A DNA stretch of 64,000 nt from Eutreptiella sp. 'Long Island Sound 2002' (lineage: Eukaryota > Euglenozoa > Euglenophyceae > Eutreptiales > Eutreptiaceae). The position numbers and the translations under genes are program-made. Positions 47,332 through 55,780 of this stretch are shown here, in pieces (position 1 is the stretch's first letter; each line of letters opens with the position of its first letter). Where the stretch lies: assembly GCA_964036045.1 (NCBI GenBank), contig OZ038383.1, forward strand, positions 68,407,888-68,471,887, in the 5' to 3' direction. Under the pieces are notes generated by a model, which worked only from the letters and a program-made list of their open reading frames with translations, had not been told where the DNA came from and ran no database searches.

Positions 47332-48110
47332 ATGCGCGGCCACACAAACTCAGAGTCAAGCTTGGGAGAGCTAGGCGATCAAGACGGACGAGGGGGTGCT
47401 GACAAGGGGGATGTGTTTGCCCGCTTGGCTGACTCCCGCAACTCCATGGGGGGCTCCGGCGGACCGGGGCGGCCCAAGATGGTCCAGAAGACGGGCGAAC
47501 CCGCCCTCCTCCCCTTCCCCCCCCCCACCGTCCCCACCCTCTCCGCAGCGCCCAGCTGGCCGAGTGGGTGCAGCACTAAGCATCGCAGCAAGCACAGCTC
47601 CAGCGGCAGTAGCGAGTGGTGGTAGCGGAAGGGGACGTTTTGTTGCCGCGGGGTCAGCTTGTAGATGCCGAGCACGCGGCAAAGGCATTGGAGAGCGATA
47701 GGGATCAGCTTCAGGCAAAGGCCAAGGATCTCAACGCACACAAGCCGAAGGGCACGAGCAGCAGCGGCAACAACAATGGCGGCGAATGGGGGGGAGAGGT
47801 GTCGGGGTCGTCGGATGCAGTACCTCCTCGGGGCTGCACAAGGGTGGCTCGACCACACCGAGAATGCAAAGGGGCCGCTTTTTGCAGCTGCTGCCGTGGT
47901 GCGACTGACGTTGGGGCACCAAGTGGAGGTGGTCCGCATTTTGGATGAGGTCCTCTTGGACACCAAAAGACCATGGAGAGCTAGGACAAGGTGGCCACCC
48001 GGTACCCCACGAAGACCATTGCCCCTGCCGCATTTAGCCCGGTTTATTCCCAAGGAGCCTCAAGCACTTGAGGGCCTAGGGTCAGGCATAAGCTCGGGGA
48101 GCGTGGGCCA
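47332..48110 (+). pseudogene. ORF1-like frame with coiled coil
   Basis: Pieces in successive frames: SSLGELGDQDGRGGADKGDV, PAQLAEWVQH-type, then LVDAEHAAKALESDRDQLQA (about 47655-47715), a heptad-like Leu/Ala pattern that predicts a coiled coil, a Gly/Asn/Ser linker, and MQYLLGAAQGWLDHTENAKG ... LTLGHQVEVVRILDEVLL (about 47815-47960). Coiled coil followed by a helical domain resembles LINE or gag ORF1 proteins that bind the element RNA, but no zinc knuckle or RRM motif is visible. C and G runs cause the frameshifts. Confidence 0.35.
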
Positions 48111-48454
48111 CGCCTCCCCGCAGCTGCATTCCAACGGTTGTACAGTACAATTTGCACAAAGATCGATCCCTAATTATAAATTCGTGTGCACTGCTCTCAC
48201 GATTTTCGCACGATTTTGTGTAGATGTTGTGTGCAGGGCCCGGGACAAGATCACCATTTTCGCACGATTTTTGGGCATTGGTTGGGGGAGCCGTTGGAAG
48301 ACGCTGTGAACTGCCTCACACTACATTGCACAATTTGCGGGGACGTGCATCCTTTGGTTCTTGCTTTGTTCCGGTATTCTTCTATTCACGTGCTCCGTGT
48401 TTCTAGAAATGAGGGAAGGAATGCCTTTGCCCATATCAGGGCCAAGCAACAAAA
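48111..48454. other. Spacer with TTTTCGCACGATTTT repeats
   Basis: ATTTTCGCACGATTTT occurs twice (about 48201 and 48258), 57 bp apart. No gene. Confidence 0.45.
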
Positions 48455-49144
48455 TTGGTTTCCGACTCAAATCGTGGCAAGAGGGTGTATCAAAAGGAGG
48501 TAGGCACTCCCTACACAGTCCAACACCTACCGGACTCGGGCCAAATCCTCGTGACCCGCGTAGACAAGGGTTGGGATGGCTCATGCCCTACGGTACCACC
48601 CTTGTGGGAGACAACCGTGGCGGCCGTCTTGCGAATCCGGTCGCTCTACCTTTCGGGCACCGAGGTGACGTACCTCATTCCTCATCTAGCTGAGGGGGTG
48701 CACTGGGAGGATGTGTGGGCCACGATGCAGCTTCTAGCGCAACACGCCGCACAGGGGTTGGTCGCCACAACGGGTGAGGGTACCAAGTTGTATGGTGTTG
48801 TTTGGCCGCCTAATGCCCTTGGCACGCGTTTGAACATAAAGGTTGTTCCGGTGAGAGCACCCCAAGTGGGAATAATTTTGGTGCAGAACATTTTCTTACC
48901 AGAACACCACGAGAACAACTTGCAGGGACCTGGGAGAAGGTATTTGGCGGTACTTCGGCACCCGAACACCCCCATGGAGTACCCCGTTATGCTAGGGGGC
49001 AAGGAGGACCTACGCAAAGTGCTGGCAGAATGCCTGCAACACTCACCAGGAGGCACCATCACATGGCACCCACTGGGCAGGATGGGAGCAGCGGCCTTCA
49101 AACTGTTCGGACGCACCATACCAAAATTTGCCAACTGGGGATAA
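48455..49144 (+). CDS. Unidentified 229-codon frame, likely 5' ORF of the gag/pol retroelement
   Basis: Longest undamaged unknown frame of this part: VQHLPDSGQILVTRVDKGWD, then TVAAVLRIRSLYLSGTEVTY, EDVWATMQLLAQHAAQGLVA, VPVRAPQVGIILVQNIFLPE and ITWHPLGRMGAAAFKLFGRT. Alternating beta and helical segments suggest a folded domain; no motif recognised. It stops at TAA 49142-49144, after which the protein-like reading moves by one frame (IMENREAGKALRQMP, to TGA near 49280), perhaps through an indel in the GGGG at 49137-49140. It lies 240 bp before the acidic frame and 1.1 kb before the reverse transcriptase, so it may be the capsid-like part of the same element. That is inference from position only. 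Confidence 0.4.
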   Translation: MVSDSNRGKRVYQKEVGTPYTVQHLPDSGQILVTRVDKGWDGSCPTVPPLWETTVAAVLRIRSLYLSGTEVTYLIPHLAEGVHWEDVWATMQLLAQHAAQGLVATTGEGTKLYGVVWPPNALGTRLNIKVVPVRAPQVGIILVQNIFLPEHHENNLQGPGRRYLAVLRHPNTPMEYPVMLGGKEDLRKVLAECLQHSPGGTITWHPLGRMGAAAFKLFGRTIPKFANWG

Positions 49145-49386
49145 TGGAGAACAGAGAAGCAGGCAAGGCATTACGCCAAATGCCCACCATCTTGGTCTAT
49201 GACCAAAGTACTCTCACTGCCGTACTAGGAATCATTCTGTGGTATCCCAGGAAACGACATGGGTGGTTGTCATTTAGATGAAACGAGCAGTGGCCTGACG
49301 ATGCATGCACGAGCAGGACCTACAAATCTGGCCCCCAGACCCCGCCCCCCATCGTTTAGGGGCCACCCCGAGGGACTAGTGCCGAG

Positions 49387-50205
49387 ATGGAACCAGTTGA
49401 AAGCGCCTCATCGCGTGAGTCCTCGTCAGATGGGTCCCTGCAGTCGGATTGTGAGGCAGAGGAGCCAGCGTGGAGAGATCCACAAAATGGAGAACCCGCC
49501 CCCAATGCGCCTACATGTGGGAAGCGGGCAGGCCCAATGGAGGAAGATATCGGGGATGATCAGGGAGCGGGTGCATCCGTACCGGTAGCCGCCCCTATCA
49601 CCGCACGGGGTGGACAAGAGGCCCCAGAGGGGACAGAAACCCATGAGCCAGAGTGTGCCAGCAGGGCTGTCAATGTGGCACAGGACAGGGAGTCCGGCGG
49701 AGTTACACGGACACCTGAGGCAAGAATCCCCACCCAACGAGCGGACAGCCCAATCGATTGCCATGCAGACCCCATCCCCCCTGGCAACAGTCCACATGGG
49801 TAGGACAATCAAGCCCCAATGCGTGGGGAAAAATCCAAGCGCACATTCTTCCCCGCAGAAAAGTGGTGCCACTAGCCGTCTGGAGAGACCCCCCACCCAA
49901 ACATTAAAGTACACCTAGTGCCGGTTGCGCTGCCCGGGACAGACGGGGACCCACACAGCGGTTATGACCTCTGGGCGCCTAAGAGGCAAGGGAAGCACAA
50001 GCACTGGGTCCCGCAATATATGCAGGTGCCTACAAGTGGAGGGGCGGCTGGGGAAGGAAATCCAAAAAATGCTGAAGCAAAAAGAGAACACAACCCTGAG
50101 CAGTGGTTTCGGGGGAGGGCGGGGACGATTGCTGGGTTGTGGCGGGACTGGGCACTACTCACAACCAACAGGTCGTGGGGCCCGACGGGGGCAGTCATGA
50201 TGTAA
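49387..50205 (+). pseudogene. Acidic linker / gag-like frame upstream of pol
   Basis: Starts MEPVESASSRESSSDGSLQS and runs as a Glu/Pro/Gly-rich disordered region, then through TAG 49801-49803 and TAG 49873-49875 in the same frame to YDLWAPKRQGKHKHWVPQYM and GTIAGLWRDWALLTTNRSW, ending at TAA about 50203. No TGA in the frame. The polymerase frame takes over at about 50200, one base back, so gag-to-pol passage would need a -1 frameshift unless an indel separates them. No CCHC knuckle found. Confidence 0.4.
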
Positions 50206-52085
50206 TCGCCATTCCTAAAGTCCTAGCTCTGGAGCACCTTGATGAAGAGGACTACGGCCCCTATGATGGTACCCCCCATCCGCCTGGCCACCTCGACCCC
50301 TCTGTCGGTGCAAAGGGACTGGGGACTGCAGGGGAAGTGCGTGTACCCCCTTACATCTGGAAGAAGTATGCCCCTGCGGGGCTCAGTTGGGTGGCGGCTG
50401 ACCTGCCCGACCAAGGAAAAACGAGACATGCAGGGTTGGAGGCACTGGCCACACGTATGTGTGAGGATGGACTCTTGATCCGTGGGCTGTAGGGAGGACC
50501 GTCCACTTTCAGGGCATTTGCTAATAGTAAGAGCGCCACCCAGGGGGCGCTAATTGCTGACCTTAGGGCACTGAATTGAGCTCTGGTCAAGCCTGTCCCT
50601 TTCAAGCTCCCCTCCCTGTTCCAGCTGGGACACTTGTTTTCTGTGTGTAGAACTTCGAAACTGAGACTTTTCTTCATTAAGCTCGACATATCTAATATGT
50701 ACTGGTCTTGTAAGGTCCCAGCAGCGTTCCAGAACTCCATCCGGTTCAGGTTTAACAGAGTTTCCTATTTTGTGCCCTACTCCCTTTCAGATGGGCTATC
50801 AGCCCCATCATTGCGATCGAGGCCCTTGCCCGCTACCTTTCCCTCCAACACCCCGGTCAGGTTATACTGATGCAATATTTAGATGACGTTTTGCTGGCTT
50901 ATGTGTGTGTGGAGGAGGTGCTGCGGAGTTACACTGCGGCCGTGGCCAGAGACGAGGTGCAGGGTGGGTAGGTGTTGTCCCCGAAATCGGCACTTGAGCA
51001 CGATACATGCATCACATGGCTGGGCAAGAAGATCGGTCGTAGCGAGTTTTTCATGCAACAAACCCACACCTACGTGGCCCAGACGTTGAAAGGGTGGCGG
51101 AAACTTGCCTGCTGCTCCTACAATTGAAAAGAGGCTGCCCAGGGTCAGCGGAAAGGTAATCTAGGCATCGCCTCCATGCAAGCAAGCATTACAGCTCTTT
51201 CAGGGACCCATGGCGTGGTCCGTCTGGGCCCCGCCGTGTGCTCCCTACACCCCCCCGAACGTCTTGCGCTTGGTGTGCCACGCCATAGCTTGCAGTGTGG
51301 CTCAGTGGAGAGCGCCCAAATGAGTGGACCCGCGCCACACATTGTATGTAGACGCCGCCAAATCCCGCTTCAGTTTTCTGGCAGCGAGGTGGGGGCCCTC
51401 GCTGGGCTATGGAATCGAGATACTTCCCCAGTGCGTCAACTGCCAGAAAACCGCTCAGCTCGTTGCAATTGTTAATGCGGTTAAGCTGGTAGCATGCATG
51501 AAACCGCCTGCTATACATCTGGCGGCACATAAGATGGCCGTGATGTGGTCGGTGACCAGGATCAGTGGTGCGGTGGGAAAGGCATGGAGGGGGACGGCTT
51601 TGCGTAGATTGACACACACATTGCGCTAGGGATGCCTGCGGGTAAAATTGAGCTACGTCCAATCCAAGCTGAACCCTGCTGTCCACCCCTCCAGAGTGTT
51701 CGACTTTATAAATCAAACTGAAATGCATGCCCACACATGGGCCACCTTCGTAGTGGCGAAAACGCAGACGAAACTGCATCTGGTCCCCATGGCCTGGGCT
51801 GCCACAGGGGGATGAGTCTCAAACGGCAACGGGCCGAAGGCCGCGCGATAGAGAGACAACATGGAGCCGGTGTGTCTGGGGTACTGTCGCAACATGACCC
51901 CCCTCATGTCTCACCGCACATGGTCCCATGGCCGCCCAGCTGGTTAAACCGCGCAAGAGGCGAGGGGTGGTCCAGTTGTCATCACCATAGGCTGGTACGC
52001 CAGCACCAGAGGTTCCAACCCTCCTATCGTCAACATTCTCCACCGCCCCCTGCAACAGCTCGCTACGCCACCAGCACTGCCGGCT
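50206..52085 (+). pseudogene. Retroelement pol: reverse transcriptase and RNase H
   Basis: Order of motifs: ALEHLDEEDYGPYDG leader; SKSATQGALIADLRALN (fingers, about 50525-50575); VPFKLPSLFQLGHL; KLDISNMYWSCKVP (motif A with Asp, about 50675-50720); after a shift AISPIIAIEALARYLS; motif C YLDDVLLAY at about 50876-50902; VLSPKSALEHDTCITWLGKK (about 50965-51025). RNase H: HTLYVDAAKSRFSF (first Asp, about 51335), QKTAQLVAIVNAV where the usual Glu is Gln, HLAAHKMAV where DN is expected, and YVQSKLNPA at about 51655-51685, similar to the SxLNPAD motif of pararetrovirus- and LTR-type RNase H. Breaks include TAG, TGA and TAA codons and at least two frameshifts. An unclassified gypsy/pararetrovirus-like element; no integrase or long terminal repeats seen. 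Inactive. Confidence 0.65.
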
Positions 52086-52592
52086 AGCGGTAAGTGCGCC
52101 TCGTTGTCTTTTCCGAAATTTTTGGGCCTGCCCTTTACCCCCAACCCCCCACCCCCCACCCCCGTCACCATGCAAAAATTTTCACCACCGCCCCCTGCAG
52201 CGTTGCGCTCCGCGACCGGCTCCGTTAACCGCTCGCAGCAACTGCACCTCCTCATCCTTTGCTTCGGCGGAGGGGCCATGCAGGCACTAGGAATCGGACC
52301 GGCGCCTACACGGCAGGAGCCCAGTGACTCAACCACTGACAGAGCACCCACCAGAAGATACCACACACACACTGACACAGGATAGTGCCAGACGTGCTAA
52401 CCGAGATCGCCCCTCTAGCCTTCATGGCTGTTGACGGGGCATGACGGGTGCAATCATAACCACTGCATCCACCTAAGGTGACACAGTCAGAGGTCAACAG
52501 GTGGGGGCATTCAGTCAATCGAATACTGACCATCAAACCCCAAGGGGCTGAGGGGGGGAGGGGGGGGTGGGTGATGAAAGTGCTGGGAAAGG

Positions 52593-52685
52593 GCCGTGCT
52601 ACGCCGACCCCGGACCTGCATTGTGTGACAGAAGCCAATGAGTGCAGTGCCTGCTTGGGAGGTAGCGAAGGAATCACTTAAACCC
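52593..52685 (+). repeat. 93-bp direct repeat, copy 1
   Basis: From GCCGTGCTACGCCGACCCCG to GGAATCACTTAAACC; repeated at 52886-52977 with few differences (offset 293 bp). Confidence 0.85.
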
Positions 52686-52885
52686 CTGCTTACGCCGATA
52701 GGGTGAAGTTTAAGCCAGTTGTGCCTTCTCCTCCGTAGAGTCACTGAGTTTTTGACCCCCCAACCCAATCCCACCTCCCCTGACCCGGAATGCCCTTTGC
52801 CCCACCACCCCGCCCCCGCAGCCCCCGTGCACCATTGCGGATTGTCTGTATTGCAATTCTACTCTTATCGGTAGACGAACCTCGA

Positions 52886-52977
52886 GCCGTGCTACGCCGA
52901 CCCCGGACCTGCATTGTGCGACTGAAGCCATTGAGTGCAGTGCCTCCTTGGAGGGTAGGGAAGGAATCACTTAAACC
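52886..52977 (+). repeat. 93-bp direct repeat, copy 2
   Basis: See copy 1. The segment between copies (about 200 bp) is unrelated C-rich sequence. Located about 0.5 kb after the pol remnant; could be small terminal repeats or a local duplication. Confidence 0.85.
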
Positions 52978-53019
52978 AAACCCTTAGGGGCAATGCCCCC
53001 GGCTGTAGCTTTCCCTGAG

Positions 53020-53080
53020 GGGTTAGCTGAACCCCTAGGGGCGGTGACGGCCCGTATGCCGTCACCTAAGGGGTTAGCCA
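53020..53080 (+). other. Nested stem-loop
   Basis: GGTGACGGC at 53043-53051 pairs with GCCGTCACC at 53058-53066 (9 bp, loop CCGTAT). It is flanked by CCCCTAGGGG at about 53031 and by GGGGTTAGC words on both sides that can extend or compete with the stem. Role unknown. Confidence 0.7.
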
Positions 53081-53682
53081 CTCCTAGGGCCAGAGCCCCT
53101 AGCTTTGTCAACTCCTGTGGGGTTTTGCGCGTTGTGCACCGTGGGCGTGCGGAACGTGGTGTTCCTTTTTGTTGTTCTCGCGATGTTCTAGTAGTTCGTT
53201 ACGGCGACATTCCGGGAGCGTCCCAACAGCCACTAGAACGCCACCGGAAGGTCGCCGGAACAAGTTATTGGATGTCGCCGGAACAAGATTTTTAGGACGA
53301 GCCAATACCACCCTCCTTCTTCTACTCACAAGAGAGGATGTCGGATGGGGATGCCCTGCAGCAGGCTGTGGCCGTGCTACCCCCGAACCTCAAACCCGCA
53401 GCCAGGGCCTCACGGCCACCCATCAGCTCTGTGCAGGCTTCAACAGCCCCACCTCCACCCCCGAGTCAACCCCAGCTCAACCTGCTCGGCCCGCTTGGGC
53501 CGTCGTAGCTCAACGGGCACCGGTGGCCGCCCTAGCGTTGCCGTAATCCGTCAACACCAACACCACCACCGACACCAACAACGACAACAAGGAGAACAAG
53601 GACAACGTGAAGGGGGATCGCCCCCCGTAGCCCGTGCCTTTGCAAGGGACGACAAGGACCGAAGGGGGCGCCGGCACATGGG

Positions 53683-53702
53683 ATTTGATTTGATTTGATT
53701 TG
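53683..53702 (+). repeat. (GATTT)n microsatellite
   Basis: Four pentamer copies at the border between AC-rich sequence and the GC-rich block. Confidence 0.8.
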
Positions 53703-53940
53703 AGGGCCGATCTTGAGGCTCACAGGCGGCCTGGGGGGCGGTCCATGGCTTTCCCGACGACTCTCCATATTGGCTGGCCATACATGATATGCGCTGCCGG
53801 CCGCTCCCGCGCGCCGGGGGGGGGGGGGGGCGCGAGGGCAGGCCTGTCGCCCTGCTGCGGGTTGGGGGGGGGGGGGGCTGGGCAGGGGTGGTTAGAGGGG
53901 GGAGTGGGGAATGCTACAGTGGCCGGACGGCCGCCCGGTG

Positions 53941-54729
53941 CTACCACACCTCGGTCAGGTTGCGTGAAAAATGACCTGCACCGTGCGGTGCTACCGCAAT
54001 GCCTCCACGAGTGCGCGGGCCGCGAGCCACGCCCGCTCGGTGGCGTCGTCCCCCGCGCGGGGGAACCGGTGCTGCGGGGTTGGCTGGGGTGACCCGGGGC
54101 GTGCGTCGCCGCATACCACACGGCGTACACCCAATGGATGGAGGCCAGCACCGCGCCGGCGGCCGCATGCGGGTCCGGTGGCGTAGCGAGGGACCTGTCG
54201 CCCATGGAGAGGCACCTGACGCTGCCGCCCTTGATGACACCCACCCAACGGCCCCCAGAGCCCTCCGCCTTGCCGTCCCACCCCTCGACCAGGAGCACCC
54301 GGCCCTGGGGGGCGCTGGCCCAGGCCCGCGGTGGCTACACCGGCGTGACGGATGGGGAGGGGACCCAGCTTCTAGAGGGGCGCAAGCAGTGCGGCGACTA
54401 GAGAGGGCTGTGCGCCATTCCCCCAATGCAGGCGGGGGGAACCCCCGAGCGGGGCAGCCGCGCCATATCGCCAGCTGAGGGCCTCGTGGAGCGTGGGCCC
54501 TAACACCGCTAAGCCTTGGGGAACGCGGTACAGGGCTAACACTCCCCATCTGGGCCTCGCACCCGTGGCCGTGCAGTTGGGGAAGCACCCCATGAGGACG
54601 TCCTCCAGCCTGAGGAGGCGGGGGGACTGCCCATCCAGGGCGTGCGGTGTACATGCGACGCTTGCGAGGGACCATTATGTGCGCCGGAGGTGGGGGGGCA
54701 GTGCGCGGCTCACATGGGCGAGCCAGGGG
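53941..54729 (-). pseudogene. GC-rich LINE C-terminal fragment, part beyond transposon insertion
   Basis: Minus-strand reading continues from 58740-58652 across the transposon: WEQWTCQWLARSD and PALIPWLAHVSRALPPHLRR, then (TAA) WSLASVACTPHALDGQSPRL, LRLEDVLMGCFPNC, WGVLALYRVPQGLAVLGPTL, HEALSWRYG; further down EGWDGKAEGSGGRWVGVIKG and DATERAWLAARALVEAL. The EGWDG...GGRWVGV piece could be a degenerate RNase H start but this is uncertain. G runs at about 53818 and 53865 and frameshifts break it. Part of, or a relative of, the minus-strand LINE at 59.7-64 kb. Confidence 0.45.
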
Positions 54730-54754
54730 CTTAGGCGTCACAAGTTGCCCGCCC
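54730..54754 (+). repeat. Left terminal inverted repeat
   Basis: 25 bp, identical to the complement of 58622-58646. Preceded by AGGGG. Confidence 0.92.
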
Positions 54755-54909
54755 TCTAGGACCCCATATACGCACGATGTGAGAATATTCTACATTTCTA
54801 GTTTGAGTATGCTATTTGACATATGTGAGCAATGTTGGTACCAGCGTTGTGTGACATCCATTGAAATGGGTGGTGATGTGTTAGCCTTAGGTATCCGCTT
54901 CATCTAGTG

Positions 54910-55780
54910 TATCATGTTTGAGGTTTTTTGCAAGCTGGCCGAAATTGAGGCCAGCTTTTGGGCTCCATTGGAAACATCCATGTGTATATACACTATTTAA
55001 CGCTTCTGGCCGAAATTTCGGCCAGCTTTTTGGTTTAATGTTGAATGACTATACTGATTTTCATTTTTTTAAGGGCCCAGCTCTCTGCTCTAATCACCAT
55101 TCATACACTTATACTGGGCTTTTTTTTATTGGTGTGGTCGAAATTTTGGCCAGCATTTCCTCTTTCTGCGCATATCAGCAATTGTTTTCCCATCCAACAC
55201 ATTCTTCTTGGTTCCAGGGGTTCCACAAAACCCACGTATACACCACAAGTGAAAGAACAGCAAAGATACGGTTCATTGAACAGCAAACAACCCTACCCCC
55301 AAAGGATATACGTGTATTTCCTATTTTTATTAACCTGGCCGAAATTTCGGCTAGCTTTTCCAAGAACATCAAAACACATGGTCTTATTCACCAGACAGGC
55401 CCAAGCTGGCCGAAATTTCGGCCAGGTCCTTCAAAACTTGAAATAACGTCACAGAAATGGATACCTTTGAGGTTTTTTGGAAGTTGCCCGAAATTGAGGC
55501 CAGCTTTTCCATTGGTTCCATTGGAAACATGCATGTGTATATACACCTTTTAACGCTTCTGGCCGAAATTTCGGCCAGCTTTTTGGTTTAGTGTTGAATG
55601 ACTGTACTCATTTTCATTTTTTTAAGGGCTGGCCGAAATTTCTCCCAGCTCTCTGGTCTAATCACCTTTTATATAGTCGTATCCCGCTTTTTTGCCGGTG
55701 TGGCCGAAATTTCGGCCAGTGTGTCCCATTTCTGCGCATATTAGCAATTGTTTTCCCATCCAAAACATCTGGCGGAAATT
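54910..55780 (+). repeat. Left internal arm, about 548-bp units
   Basis: GAGGTTTTTTG(C/G)AAG recurs at about 54920 and 55467. Each unit has CATTGGAAACATCCATGTGT-like, TATATACAC, GGTTTA(A/G)TGTTGAATGACT and CAATTGTTTTCCCATCC(A) blocks between palindromes. The right arm (56830-58350) is the reverse-complement relative. Confidence 0.8.

Larger units (their letters stand above)
52086..53682. other. No gene recognised; repeats and hairpins
   Basis: Holds the direct repeats and stem-loop listed separately, plus a doubled GTCGCCGGAACAAG at about 53252 and 53273. Open frames are Pro/Thr-rich and unrecognised. Confidence 0.5.

Noticed and set aside
48455-50200. One 582-codon frame if TAR is read as Gln
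   Set aside because: The frame is free of TGA, but after 49140 the more protein-like reading lies one frame away, so the long fusion is probably fortuitous.
54730-54754. Assignment of the palindrome transposon to Transib because of its 5-bp duplication
   Set aside because: The TIR begins CTTAGG, not the CAC-type start of Transib, and no transposase is present.
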